A stretch of 43,834 nt of DNA from Clostridiales bacterium (GTDB lineage Bacteria > Bacillota > Clostridia > Christensenellales > Aristaeellaceae). The notes beneath the pieces were generated by a model. The model saw only the letters and a program-made list of their open reading frames with translations. It was not told the DNA's origin and ran no database searches. The position numbers and the translations under genes are program-made. Positions 16,973 to 25,662 of the stretch are shown in pieces; the stretch's first letter is position 1; the number at the start of each line of letters is the position of its first letter. The stretch spans positions 1 to 43,834 of the forward strand of contig SVHD01000017.1 of NCBI GenBank assembly GCA_015056015.1, read 5' to 3'.

Positions 16973-17530
16973 TCAATCCGTATTCTCTGAGGATTCTTGA
17001 ATACTCAAAGTCGATAAAATAGAGATGGCTTCTTCTGGTATTTCGTTTTGAATGGTATCGTACGGGAAAATATACTGGAAATGATAGCTATATCCATTCC
17101 CTTCCCGAATAAGAAATCCATAACTAAAAGAAGCTTGTTCTTGGGCATGAACAATGTATGTATGTGCACCAATCACAATATCCTCAAAAACAATGATCTT
17201 ATTGCTCTTGTCGTAGAGTTTCCTTAACCTGATACCTTGGTCCTTTTCGCTATCTAGTGTACTGTACACAATGAATTGCGCGTTTGCGCTTTCATCTATG
17301 AATACATAGCTGAAAGGATATTCCTCAATATCTGAAAGCTCGTATTCCTGGAGTTGGTATTCAATGGGAATATGGAGCTGCAGATAGCCGCCGTCAACTT
17401 CCAAAGTCACAATTTTCAGATTATTGACTCCTTGAGATATGTTCCATTCCTCTGGCGTTTGAGCAAAAGCAACAACTGGCAGCATTGTCACCACCAGCAG
17501 GATACTAACGATGCAAAACAGCTTCTTCAT
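16973..17530 (-). CDS. Secreted protein of unknown function in a small AT-rich insert
   Basis: This 185-aa protein has a clear signal peptide (MKKLFCIVSILLVVTMLPVV, cleavage after AFA). The mature part is acidic with alternating beta-type segments and no family was recognised. The late segment SYHFQYIFPYDTIQNEIPEEAISILSTL recalls small exported lipoprotein-like or PsbP-like domains, but this is weak. ATG 17530 follows AAGGAGGG. Codon use is clearly richer in A and T than in neighbouring genes. The gene is the only one inside a segment flanked by 37-bp direct repeats next to tRNA-Thr, which suggests it was acquired. Confidence 0.7.
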   Translation of the reverse strand: MKKLFCIVSILLVVTMLPVVAFAQTPEEWNISQGVNNLKIVTLEVDGGYLQLHIPIEYQLQEYELSDIEEYPFSYVFIDESANAQFIVYSTLDSEKDQGIRLRKLYDKSNKIIVFEDIVIGAHTYIVHAQEQASFSYGFLIREGNGYSYHFQYIFPYDTIQNEIPEEAISILSTLSIQESSENTD

Positions 17531-17732
17531 GGGATTCCCTCCTTATCATTGGTCGATTTGAGCGATGTATGTAAACGAAAATGCAATGCTTGCTAATCCT
17601 GCATTTCGCAAGTACATAACCCCCGACATTTACTAAACGATACTCTGAACCACTATATTCCTCCCTTGACTATATTTAACAATTCTGTAACATTTAAGAA
17701 GAGAACTGATATGTGGCAAAAGGGGCGAAAAC

Positions 17733-17770
17733 AAAAAACGAGGTCCTTCGGATGCACGCCAAAGAACCTC
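17733..17770 (-). terminator. Second strong hairpin terminator downstream of tRNA-Thr
   Basis: On the minus strand a 12-bp stem (GAGGTTCTTTGG / CCGAAGGACCTC, two G-U pairs) with a 7-base loop is followed by six T. It lies about 60 bases beyond tRNA-Thr and its first terminator, so it could end read-through or a short RNA. The rest of 17531-17794 shows no gene. Confidence 0.6.
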
Positions 17771-17794
17771 AAAACGCCCCAAACATGTACAAAT

Positions 17795-17829
17795 ATAACA
17801 AAAAACCAGTCATTTCTGACTGGTTTTTC

Positions 17830-17831
<2 letters not shown>
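17795..17831 (-). repeat. 37-bp direct repeat, tRNA-proximal copy (tRNA-Thr terminator)
   Basis: This is the partner of 16872-16908. On the minus strand it forms the terminator immediately after tRNA-Thr (stem ACCAGTCA / TGACTGGT with a T tail) and includes the last two bases of the tRNA CCA end. Confidence 0.85.
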
Positions 17832-17905
<74 letters not shown>

Positions 17906-18031
17906 ATGCCTCTTGGGGCAACGATGATATAATACACCATTTTCAGAAAAAAAGCAAGTGTTTTTTTCATATTTTTTAAAAAATTTTTATCCGCTGCTTT
18001 TTCGGCGAAAAAAAATGACAGTCCTTTCAGC

Positions 18032-18077
18032 AAAAAAGGGAAAATCACGCCGGTTTGCGGCCATGATTTTCCCCTCC
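18032..18077 (-). terminator. Rho-independent terminator of the aldo/keto reductase gene
   Basis: A long stem of about 15 bp (GGGAAAATCATGGCCG with CGGCGTGATTTTCCC) is followed on the minus strand by TTTTTT. It starts right after the stop codon. Confidence 0.8.
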
Positions 18078-18078
18078 T

Positions 18079-19011
18079 TTATTCTTCCGGATTCAGAAAA
18101 CGGCATTCTTCCTCCGTCAGGGAAATTTCCAGCGCGCCCAGATTCTTTTCCAGATGCGCTTCCCGGGTGATGCCCAGAATCGGGAAAAGATTCATGGGCT
18201 GATGCAATAGCCAGGCTAGGGCGATCTGGGATACGGTTGTTCCCTTTTCCCGGGCCAGGCTTTCCGCCCGGCGCAGCTTTTCCAGGTTTTCCCCGCTTTG
18301 ATGCTCCGGCGGGAAAACGCTCAAGGGCATATCGCTGGTGAATTTTCCGGAAAGGAAGCTATGCCCCATGCTGGAATAGCAAAGCACGGGCATCTGATTT
18401 TCCCGATACCACTGCCGTGCCTGTGCATTTTCCGGGCCGGACAGCTTCACCCCGCCCTTCCAGGGATCGCCGTATTGATCCACCAGGGAATAAAAAGGAC
18501 TGGAAACGGAGAAGGGCTGCATCTGATGGGCCGCGGCGTATTCATTGGCCTCCTGCAAGCGCTGATGGCTCCAGTTGGATCCCCCGAAGCAGCGGATTTT
18601 CCCCGCCGCCGCCATTTCATTCAGGGTTTCCACAATGGGCCCCACCGGAACGGCAGGATCATCCCGATGCAGAAGATACAGATCAATGCAATCCACCCGC
18701 AGCCGGGCCAGGGAATCCATCAGATCGCTTTTGATATCATAAGGCGTCACCCTTTTGCGCCAGGCGTTATGATGGCAGCCCTTGGTGATGATGAACATCT
18801 TCTCCCGGTTGCCCCGCTTTTCCATCCAGCGGCCCAGGCATACTTCGCTTTCCTTATAGACCCGGGCGGTATCAAAGGCATTGATGCCGGCGGCAAAAAT
18901 GGCGTCCAGCAGGGCATCCACATCCCTGTTATCCTGCATATCATGATTGGCGGCCCCGAAAATCAGCCGGGAAACGGGCTTATCCGAATAGGGAAAGGCG
19001 GTATATTGCAT
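18079..19011 (-). CDS. Aldo/keto reductase family oxidoreductase
   Basis: This 310-aa protein has the TIM-barrel aldo/keto reductase pattern. The catalytic Asp-Tyr pair lies in NAFDTARVYKES (about residues 40-51), the Lys in FIITKGCHH (near 75) and the His in IDLYLLHRDDP (near 117). Cofactor-binding ends include SSMGHSFLSGKF and SQIALAWLLHQP. It should reduce or oxidise carbonyl/alcohol groups of sugars or small aldehydes with NAD(P)H. The length is standard. It is monocistronic and divergent from luxS. The substrate is not predictable. Confidence 0.92.
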   Translation of the reverse strand: MQYTAFPYSDKPVSRLIFGAANHDMQDNRDVDALLDAIFAAGINAFDTARVYKESEVCLGRWMEKRGNREKMFIITKGCHHNAWRKRVTPYDIKSDLMDSLARLRVDCIDLYLLHRDDPAVPVGPIVETLNEMAAAGKIRCFGGSNWSHQRLQEANEYAAAHQMQPFSVSSPFYSLVDQYGDPWKGGVKLSGPENAQARQWYRENQMPVLCYSSMGHSFLSGKFTSDMPLSVFPPEHQSGENLEKLRRAESLAREKGTTVSQIALAWLLHQPMNLFPILGITREAHLEKNLGALEISLTEEECRFLNPEE

Positions 19012-19106
19012 GGCGGATCCCTCGCATATTCAATACTTCCTGTTTTCAACGGCATTGTAGCATAAAGGATTTTTCCCGTCAATTGCCACTTTTTCCGGGA
19101 GAAACG

Positions 19107-19135
19107 TTGACTTTTCAACATGAATTTGATATGAT
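19107..19135 (+). promoter_or_regulatory. Promoter of luxS-degV
   Basis: TTGACT (19107-19112) and TATGAT (19130-19135) are 17 bases apart, 50 bases upstream of luxS. Confidence 0.8.
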
Positions 19136-19184
19136 AGAGCCTGGTTGTATGGGCGCATGCCGCCCGGAATGGAGGAATTGATGC

Positions 19185-19649
19185 ATGGAACGCATTGAAA
19201 GCTTTCGGGTGGATCATACCCGGCTGGTTCCCGGGCTGTATGTATCCCGGCGGGACGGCGGGGAGGAAAAGCCCGTAACCACCTTTGATCTGCGCATTAC
19301 CCGGCCCAATGAAGAGCCGGTGATGGATATGCCCGCCATCCATACCATGGAGCATCTGGGGGCCACCTTCCTTCGCAATTCGGAAATGAAGGATGATATC
19401 ATCTACTTTGGCCCCATGGGCTGCCGCACGGGATTTTACCTGGTGATGTTCGGCCAATTGATGTCTGAGGACGTTTTGCCCCTGATCCGCCGGGCCTTTG
19501 CTTTTATCGCGGAATATGAAGGGGATATCCCCGGCGCATCCGCGATAGAATGCGGCAATTATCAGGAACAGAACCTGAATATGGCCCATTACTATGCGAA
19601 AAAATATCTGGCCCACCTGGAAAATCCCTGCCTGCATTATCCCGACTAA
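19185..19649 (+). CDS. luxS: S-ribosylhomocysteine lyase LuxS
   Basis: This 154-aa protein is the full length for LuxS. The metal ligands are in HTMEHL (near residues 54-58) and in ECGNYQEQNL (near 124), and the catalytic Cys lies in PMGCRTGFY (near 84). It converts S-ribosylhomocysteine to homocysteine and the AI-2 precursor DPD, as part of the activated methyl cycle. It has its own promoter and is followed 22 bases later by a DegV gene, probably in one transcript. No mtn or other methyl-cycle gene is adjacent. Confidence 0.97.
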   Translation: MERIESFRVDHTRLVPGLYVSRRDGGEEKPVTTFDLRITRPNEEPVMDMPAIHTMEHLGATFLRNSEMKDDIIYFGPMGCRTGFYLVMFGQLMSEDVLPLIRRAFAFIAEYEGDIPGASAIECGNYQEQNLNMAHYYAKKYLAHLENPCLHYPD

Positions 19650-19671
19650 TCATATACGGAGGTTTTTCCCT

Positions 19672-20544
19672 ATGTCTTTCTGGATTGTAACCGACGCCGC
19701 CAGTGATCTGACCAAATCCTATGTGGAAAGCCACGAAAAATTTCATGTAATGCCCATGTCCTATCATATGGATGGCCAGGATCATCCCGTCATCTGCGGA
19801 GAAAAGGAAACCTGGCATCCCTTCTATGAATCCCTGCGGGGCGGCAAAATGGCCACCACCTCTCAGGTTAATACCGCCGAATACCTCAAGGTATTCAAGG
19901 AATTGACCCAGCAGGGCGAAAGCGTGCTGTGCATCGTCTTTTCCTCCGGCCTTTCCGGCACCTATCAGGCCGCCTGCCTGGCCCAGAGCATGCTGCAGGA
20001 AGAAAACCCCAACGCCAAGGTGACCGTGGTGGATTCCCTGTGCGCTTCCGCCGGCCAGGGCCTGCTGGTGCATCTGGCGCTGGAAATGCGCGCCCAGGGC
20101 GCTTCCCTTGCCGAAACCGCCCAGTGGGTGATGGAGCATCGCCAGAATATTATCCACTGGTTCACCGTGGATGATCTGGATTTCCTGCGCCGGGGCGGCC
20201 GCGTCAGCGCCACGGCGGCGTATTTCGGCGGCATGCTGAAAATCAAGCCCGTGATGCACGTGAATTTTGAAGGCAAACTGATCCCCCGGGAAAAGGTGCA
20301 GGGCCGCAAGCGCGCCCTGAAAACCCTGGCCCAGAAAACCTTTGAATTCGCCGCCCCCAGGGAAGGGCAGACCATCTTCCTCAGCCACGGCGATTGCGAA
20401 GAGGACGCCCGCTACGTGGTTTCCTGCCTGCAGGAAATGGGCTTTAATCCCAAGGATGTTATCTATATGCCCATCAGCCCCATCGTGGGCGCCCATTCCG
20501 GCCCGGGCACCGTGGCCATTTTCTTCCTGGCCGAAAGCCGGTAA
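19672..20544 (+). CDS. DegV family fatty-acid-binding protein
   Basis: This 290-aa protein has the DegV/FakB fold. It begins WIVTDAASDLTKSY, has TTSQVNTAEYLKVF near residue 63, the lipid-site loop SSGLSGTYQAA near 93, DDLDFLRRGGRVSATAAYFG near 170, and a C-terminal GPGTVAIFFL. The family binds single fatty acids and, with FakA, feeds exogenous fatty acids into phospholipid synthesis. ATG 19672 lies 9 bases after GGAGG. It probably shares a transcript with luxS; no fakA is visible. Confidence 0.93.
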   Translation: MSFWIVTDAASDLTKSYVESHEKFHVMPMSYHMDGQDHPVICGEKETWHPFYESLRGGKMATTSQVNTAEYLKVFKELTQQGESVLCIVFSSGLSGTYQAACLAQSMLQEENPNAKVTVVDSLCASAGQGLLVHLALEMRAQGASLAETAQWVMEHRQNIIHWFTVDDLDFLRRGGRVSATAAYFGGMLKIKPVMHVNFEGKLIPREKVQGRKRALKTLAQKTFEFAAPREGQTIFLSHGDCEEDARYVVSCLQEMGFNPKDVIYMPISPIVGAHSGPGTVAIFFLAESR

Positions 20545-20579
20545 ATCCGCGCTTTTCCCCCAGAATGCTTCTTCCGTTT

Positions 20580-20617
20580 CTGCCCTTTTCCTTCCGGGAA
20601 GAGGGCAGATTTTTTCG
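20580..20617 (+). terminator. Rho-independent terminator of luxS-degV
   Basis: A stem CTGCCCTTTTCC / GGGAAGAGGGCAG with a TTCC loop is followed by TTTTTT. Confidence 0.85.
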
Positions 20618-20719
20618 TTTCGGAAGCGGATTTTTTTCCAATCAGCCCGTGCATAGAAAATCGGGGCGGCAGGCGGGCGAAAAGCGCTGTGGTGGGGAGA
20701 ATTTGTCCCGGACAGGGGC

Positions 20720-20748
20720 TGGACAAACAGCAAGGAATTAGGTATAAT
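20720..20748 (+). promoter_or_regulatory. Promoter of the GAPDH gene
   Basis: TGGACA (20720-20725) and TATAAT (20743-20748) are 17 bases apart, 64 bases upstream of the ATG. Confidence 0.8.
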
Positions 20749-20812
20749 AGTTTTTGGTGAATTATCACCTGAACTTACTTCTCAATTGTCTAAATACAAG
20801 GAGGTTTTTCCC

Positions 20813-21838
20813 ATGGTGAAGGTTGCTATCAATGGTTTCGGCCGCATTGGTCGTCTTGCTTTCCGTCAGATGTTCGGTGCCGAAGGTTACGAAGTGGTTG
20901 CTATCAACGACCTGACCAACCCCGCTATGCTGGCTCATCTGCTCAAGTATGATACCGCTCAGAAGGGTTACTGCGGCGCTATCGGCGAAAACAAGCACAC
21001 CGTCGAAGCCACTGAAAATTCCATCATCGTTGACGGCAAGGAAATCCGCATCTACGCCGAAAAAGATGCCAACAACTGCCCCTGGGGCGAACTGGATGTA
21101 GACGTTGTGCTGGAATGCACCGGCTTCTACTGCTCCAAGGAAAAGTCCATGGCTCATATCAACGCTGGTGCCAAGAAGGTTGTTATCTCTGCTCCCGCCG
21201 GCAACGATCTGCCCACCATCGTGTTCTCTGTTAACGAAAACACCCTGACCAAGGAAGACAAGATCATCTCCGCCGCTTCCTGCACCACCAACTGCCTGGC
21301 CCCCATGGCCAAGGCCCTGAATGATACCTATCCCATCCAGACCGGTATCATGACCACCGTGCATGCTTACACCGGCGACCAGATGATCCTGGACGGCCCC
21401 CATCGGAAGGGCGATCTGCGTCGTGCCCGCGCTGGCGCTCAGAACATCGTTCCCAACTCCACCGGCGCCGCCAAGGCCATCGGTCTGGTTATCCCCGAAC
21501 TGAACAAGAAGCTCATCGGTTCCGCTCAGCGCGTTCCCGTTTGCACCGGCTCCACCACCATTCTGGTTGCCGTTGTTAAGGGTCAGGATGTGACCAAGGA
21601 ATCCATCAACGCCGCCATGAAGGCTGCCGCTTCCGCTTCCTATGGCTACACCGAAGAACAGCTGGTCTCCTCCGATATCATCGGCATGACCTACGGCTCC
21701 CTGTTCGATGCCACCCAGACCATGGTTGCCAAGATCGATGACGATACCTATCAGGTGCAGGTTGTGTCCTGGTACGACAACGAAAATTCCTACACCTCTC
21801 AGATGGTCCGCACCATCAAGTACTTCGCCGAACTGTAA
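20813..21838 (+). CDS. gap: Glyceraldehyde-3-phosphate dehydrogenase, type I
   Basis: This 341-aa enzyme is full length. The NAD-binding start is [18 protein letters not shown], the active-site Cys is in [12 protein letters not shown] (near residue 157), the partner His is in [10 protein letters not shown], and the C-terminal [15 protein letters not shown] is typical. It catalyses the NAD-linked phosphorylating step of glycolysis. Codon use stands apart from neighbours, with many GCT, GGT, GTT and CGT codons, the pattern of highly expressed genes. It has a strong AAGGAGG site, its own promoter and its own terminator. Confidence 0.98.
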   Translation: MVKVAINGFGRIGRLAFRQMFGAEGYEVVAINDLTNPAMLAHLLKYDTAQKGYCGAIGENKHTVEATENSIIVDGKEIRIYAEKDANNCPWGELDVDVVLECTGFYCSKEKSMAHINAGAKKVVISAPAGNDLPTIVFSVNENTLTKEDKIISAASCTTNCLAPMAKALNDTYPIQTGIMTTVHAYTGDQMILDGPHRKGDLRRARAGAQNIVPNSTGAAKAIGLVIPELNKKLIGSAQRVPVCTGSTTILVAVVKGQDVTKESINAAMKAAASASYGYTEEQLVSSDIIGMTYGSLFDATQTMVAKIDDDTYQVQVVSWYDNENSYTSQMVRTIKYFAEL

Positions 21839-21872
21839 TTCATTTCGCAAGTACAAAATGTGAATAGCATTT

Positions 21873-21904
21873 CCCCCTCTTCCGAAAGGAAGAGGGGTTT
21901 TTTT
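21873..21904 (+). terminator. Rho-independent terminator of gap
   Basis: A perfect 10-bp stem CCCCTCTTCC / GGAAGAGGGG with a GAAA tetraloop is followed by seven T. Confidence 0.92.
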
Positions 21905-22069
21905 ATATCCCGGGCCATCAAAAAAACGGCGGCATCCTGCCCTTCTTTGCCATAACCACCCGGGGGATTCCAATTCCATATCGGCCGGGATTCCGCCCGA
22001 AAATGTGTCCGTTTTAGAAATTTAGGCCAGAAAAGCCAAAAATCCATCAAATATCCAAAAAATTGACGA

Positions 22070-22098
22070 TTGAACAATTGTTTTTGCCATGGGATAAT
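22070..22098 (+). promoter_or_regulatory. Probable promoter of the sugar-uptake operon
   Basis: TTGAAC (22070-22075) and GATAAT (22093-22098) are 17 bases apart, 60 bases upstream of the binding-protein ATG. The rest of the interval 21905-22157 shows no gene. Confidence 0.6.
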
Positions 22099-22157
22099 AC
22101 AGAAAACATCAATTGCATACGGCAATTGGAAAATTGAAAAGACAGGAGGACTCCCCC

Positions 22158-23717
22158 ATGACGAAACGGTATGTCGCCCTCATCCTCGCGCTGGTTCTGT
22201 CGCTGACGCTGCTGCCCGCAGCCGTTGCCGAAGCCGCGGAACCCGAAAAGATCTCCTATTGGGCGGATATGAACGCCAATATGGCCCAGACCATTTCCAA
22301 CCTGGATGAAAACCTGACCTGGCAGAAAATGCAGGAAATCTTCAACGTGGATATCGCCTTTGATCATCCCGCCGTCGGCGCTGCCGCCGAAACCTTCAAT
22401 CTGATGATCGCCGGCCGTGAATTCCCCGACGTCATCGAATATGCCTGGAATTCTTACAACGGCGGCCCCGAAAAGGCCATCAGCGATGAAATCATCATCG
22501 ATCTGACCCCCTATTTCACCCCCGAAATCATGCCCAATCTGTATGCCTATCTGCAGGAAAACCCCAATATCCGCAAGCAGGTATTGACCGACAGCGGCGT
22601 GCTCTATTGCTTCCCCTGCATCAATATCAGCCCCTATAAATCCACTTCCGGCTATATCGCCAATACCGATATGATGGCCGCCGCCGGCGTGGAAGAAATC
22701 CTGACCATCGCCGATGTGGATAAGCTGGCCCGCTATGCCCAGTCCCAGGGCGTGGAAACCCCCATCAATATTTCCTCCGGCAATATCCTCAAGGATACCG
22801 CTGCCGGCGCCTTCGGCGTGGGCTACAGCTGGTATATTGATGACGGCGAAGTGAAATTCGGCCCCTTCGAGGAAAATTACAAGGCCTATATCAAGCAGTA
22901 TGCCCAGTGGTATCAGGATGGGCTGCTCAACCCCGATTTCGTGGCCCTGACCAATGGTCAGATCATTTCCTCCCTGGTGGAGGGCAACACCGCCTTCACC
23001 TTCGGCTACATGGCTTCCTGCATGAATACCGCCCGCACCACCGCCAAATCCCAGGGCAAAACCCTGAATCTGCTGGGCGTGCAGTATCCCCATTCCGAGC
23101 TGGTTGAAAAGCCCATTTTCACCGGCCGCGGCTGGGATTTCTCCACTACCACCAATGCCGCCATTACCGTTGCCTGCAAGAATCCCGAGCTGGTATGCCG
23201 GATGATGGACTATTTCTACGGCGAAGAAGGCAATCTGCTCAAGAATTTCGGCGTGGAAGGCTATACCTATAATATGGTGGATGGCAAGCCCGTCTACAGC
23301 GATGTGATCATGAATGACCCCGATCATTCCTGGCGCGTGAAGATGGCCGGCATGCTCCGCTGCGATGTGGCCTTCCCCGGCTTCATCGTGGAACAGTTCC
23401 ATGAAATTTCCTTCGGCTTTGCCGATGATGCGGAAGGCATTTCCGCCCAGACCGCCGCGACCTGGCAGCTCTACAACGATTACTGCGCCAATTACAAATT
23501 CCCCCAGCTGACCCCCACCGAGGATGAAAGCGATGCGCTGGCCGATATCACCGTCAGCCTGAACACCTTCATGAAGGAATCCATCGTGGCCATGATTATG
23601 GGCCTGGAAGATGTGGATACCTTCTATGATACCTTCGTGGAAGAATGCAAGAATATGGGCGCGGAAGAAGCCCTGGAAATCTATAACGCGGCCTATCAGC
23701 GCTATCTGAGCCGCTGA
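22158..23717 (+). CDS. Extracellular sugar-binding protein of the ABC transporter
   Basis: This protein of about 519 aa has a signal peptide (MTKRYVALILALVLSLTLLP, cleavage after AVAEA or nearby) and the two-lobed LipO-type solute-binding fold. There is no Cys at the cleavage site, so no lipobox is seen. Typical segments include LMIAGREFPDVIEYAW, GVLYCFPCINISPYKSTSGY and WDFSTTTNAAITVACKNPELV. It would capture an oligosaccharide for the two permeases downstream. It is the first gene of the operon, with AGGAGG 8 bases before ATG 22158, and a stable hairpin follows it. Confidence 0.92.
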   Translation: MTKRYVALILALVLSLTLLPAAVAEAAEPEKISYWADMNANMAQTISNLDENLTWQKMQEIFNVDIAFDHPAVGAAAETFNLMIAGREFPDVIEYAWNSYNGGPEKAISDEIIIDLTPYFTPEIMPNLYAYLQENPNIRKQVLTDSGVLYCFPCINISPYKSTSGYIANTDMMAAAGVEEILTIADVDKLARYAQSQGVETPINISSGNILKDTAAGAFGVGYSWYIDDGEVKFGPFEENYKAYIKQYAQWYQDGLLNPDFVALTNGQIISSLVEGNTAFTFGYMASCMNTARTTAKSQGKTLNLLGVQYPHSELVEKPIFTGRGWDFSTTTNAAITVACKNPELVCRMMDYFYGEEGNLLKNFGVEGYTYNMVDGKPVYSDVIMNDPDHSWRVKMAGMLRCDVAFPGFIVEQFHEISFGFADDAEGISAQTAATWQLYNDYCANYKFPQLTPTEDESDALADITVSLNTFMKESIVAMIMGLEDVDTFYDTFVEECKNMGAEEALEIYNAAYQRYLSR

Positions 23718-23733
23718 TTCGCCGGAATCATCC

Positions 23734-23771
23734 GCTGCCGGCCGGGCAACAAGGCTTGTTCGGCCGGCAGC
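23734..23771 (+). terminator. Intra-operon hairpin after the binding-protein gene
   Basis: An 11-bp stem GCTGCCGGCCG / CGGCCGGCAGC is followed by CTTTCT, which is a weak T tail. Such hairpins between binding protein and permease genes often stabilise the upstream message or partly terminate, giving excess binding protein. That role is inferred. Confidence 0.65.
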
Positions 23772-23832
23772 CTTTCTATCTCCCGCCCTTCCCCGGCCAC
23801 CCCTTTTTATTCTATACAGGAGAGAAATATTC

Positions 23833-24774
23833 ATGATCAATGCAAATGTGAAAAAAGGCGGATCCTTCCTCCAGCGCCTCCGCAAAGAAATGCGCACACA
23901 CCCCACCCTCTATCTCCTGATGATTCCCTTTGTGCTGTATTATATTCTGTTTGATTATGTGCCCATGTATGGGGTGGCAATCGCCTTCCAGGATTATAAT
24001 GTGGTCAAGGGCATCGGCGGCAGCGATTGGGTAGGGATCCATCATTTTGAAAAATTCCTCAACAGCTATTATTTCGATCGCCTGGTGGGCAATACCCTGG
24101 CCATTTCCCTTCTTTCCCTGATTTTTTCCTTTCCCATGCCCATTCTATTGGCCCTTTCCCTGAATGAGGTGCGCTCCAATTCCTTCCGCCGCACCATTCA
24201 GACCCTCAGCTATCTTCCCCATTTCATTTCCACTGTAGTCGTATGCGGCATCATCCGCATCTTCTTTGACAAAGACGGCATCATGACCCAGGTGCTCACC
24301 CTCTTTGGCATACCCAACCGGAATCTGCTGGTGTATCCCCAGTATTTCCGTGGCATTTACATCGGTACCGGCATCTGGCAGAGCATGGGCTGGAGCTCCA
24401 TCATCTATATCGCCGCCCTTTCCGGGGTCAGTCCGGAATTATACGAGGCGGCAACCATCGACGGCGCAGGCCGATTCCAGAAAATGTGGCATGTTTCCAT
24501 TCCCGCCATATTACCCACCATCGTTACCATGTTCATCCTCAATTGCGGCAGACTCATGTCTGTGGGCTATGAAAAAATCATGCTGCTCTATAATGAAAAT
24601 ACCTATAAGACCGCGGACGTAATCAGTACCTATGTATATCGTTACGGCCTGGGCGGCAGTTTTGAATACAGCTATACCACCGCCATCAGCATTTTCACCA
24701 GCATCGTCAATGTGGTGCTGCTTACCTGCTCCAATTTCCTGAGCAATAAATTAAGCGGCTACGGCCTTTGGTAA
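23833..24774 (+). CDS. ABC sugar permease, LplB type
   Basis: This 313-aa integral membrane protein has about six membrane segments, the first near residues 28-48 (LYLLMIPFVLYYILFDYVPM). The cytoplasmic EAA loop YEAATIDGAGRFQKMWHVSI lies near residue 207 and would contact the ATPase. It belongs to the carbohydrate permease family that pairs with LplC/YtcP and large solute-binding proteins. No ATPase gene is in the window, so a shared MsmK-type ATPase encoded elsewhere is likely. The operon continues 12 bases on with the second permease. Confidence 0.95.
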   Translation: MINANVKKGGSFLQRLRKEMRTHPTLYLLMIPFVLYYILFDYVPMYGVAIAFQDYNVVKGIGGSDWVGIHHFEKFLNSYYFDRLVGNTLAISLLSLIFSFPMPILLALSLNEVRSNSFRRTIQTLSYLPHFISTVVVCGIIRIFFDKDGIMTQVLTLFGIPNRNLLVYPQYFRGIYIGTGIWQSMGWSSIIYIAALSGVSPELYEAATIDGAGRFQKMWHVSIPAILPTIVTMFILNCGRLMSVGYEKIMLLYNENTYKTADVISTYVYRYGLGGSFEYSYTTAISIFTSIVNVVLLTCSNFLSNKLSGYGLW

Positions 24775-24786
24775 GGGGGAATTGAG

Positions 24787-25650
24787 ATGAAAATCACCCG
24801 CGGCGACCGGGCTTTCGGCATCATCAACGGCCTTTTTCTCATTCTGATCGCAGCCGCCTGCCTCTATCCCATCATCCATGTTATCAACGGCTCCTTCAGC
24901 GATCCGCTGCTTTTGCAATCCCATACGGGGCTTTTGCTGACCCCGGATGGCTTCACCACGAAAGCCTATGAAGTGGTATTCAAGCGGGGGGATATCTACA
25001 CCGGCTATTGCAATACCATTTTCCTGGTGCTCTGCGGCACGGCCATCAATCTGGTGATGACCTCCTGTGGCGCTTTCCTGCTTTCCCGTCAGAAATTCAT
25101 TCCCAAGAATTTTCTGATGCTGATGGTAGTGATCACCATGTATTTTTCCGGCGGTCTGATTCCCACCTTTCTGCTCTACAAAAATACCTATCACATCTAT
25201 AATTCCTATCTGGCCCTGCTTTTACCCGGCGCCATTTCTTCCTGGAATCTGATCGTGATGCGCACCTCCTTCCAGGGCATTCCCCGGGAGTTGGAGGAAT
25301 CGGCCTATATTGACGGCGCCAACGATTTTGTGGTTCTCATCCGGGTCATTCTGCCCCTGAGCACCGCCACCATCGCCGTCATGGCCCTTTTCTACGGCGT
25401 ATCCCACTGGAATAGTTGGTTCGCCGCCATGATCTATCTGAAGGATCGCTCCAAATATCCGCTTCAGCTTTTCCTGCGGGAAATGCTGGTTTTGCAGGAT
25501 GGCGCCGGGGTAACAACGGAAGAGGAAATGCTGGCCGAAAATCTGAAATATGCCACCATTGTGGTGGCCACCGTGCCCATCCTCTTCATCTATCCCTTTA
25601 TTCAGCGCTATTTCGTCAAGGGCGTCATGGTGGGCGCCCTGAAGGGATAA
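24787..25650 (+). CDS. ABC sugar permease, LplC/YtcP type
   Basis: This 287-aa membrane protein has about six membrane segments, the first near residues 13-33. The EAA-type loop is LEESAYIDGANDFVVLIRVI near residue 176, followed by LPLSTATIAVMALF. The C-terminus YPFIQRYFVKGVMVGALKG is typical of LplC partners. It would form the transport channel with the preceding permease. GGGGG-type site before ATG 24787; 12-base gaps on both sides indicate one operon. Confidence 0.95.
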   Translation: MKITRGDRAFGIINGLFLILIAAACLYPIIHVINGSFSDPLLLQSHTGLLLTPDGFTTKAYEVVFKRGDIYTGYCNTIFLVLCGTAINLVMTSCGAFLLSRQKFIPKNFLMLMVVITMYFSGGLIPTFLLYKNTYHIYNSYLALLLPGAISSWNLIVMRTSFQGIPRELEESAYIDGANDFVVLIRVILPLSTATIAVMALFYGVSHWNSWFAAMIYLKDRSKYPLQLFLREMLVLQDGAGVTTEEEMLAENLKYATIVVATVPILFIYPFIQRYFVKGVMVGALKG

Positions 25651-25662
25651 GGAGAAAAGCAT

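Noticed and set aside
22047..23906. 619-aa minus-strand frame antisense to the binding protein
   Set aside because: It is a complement of a clear solute-binding protein gene and has no family motifs or ribosome site. The same applies to long antisense frames at 20765-21979, 25222-26430, 29726-31720, 35182-37128 and 37686-39407.
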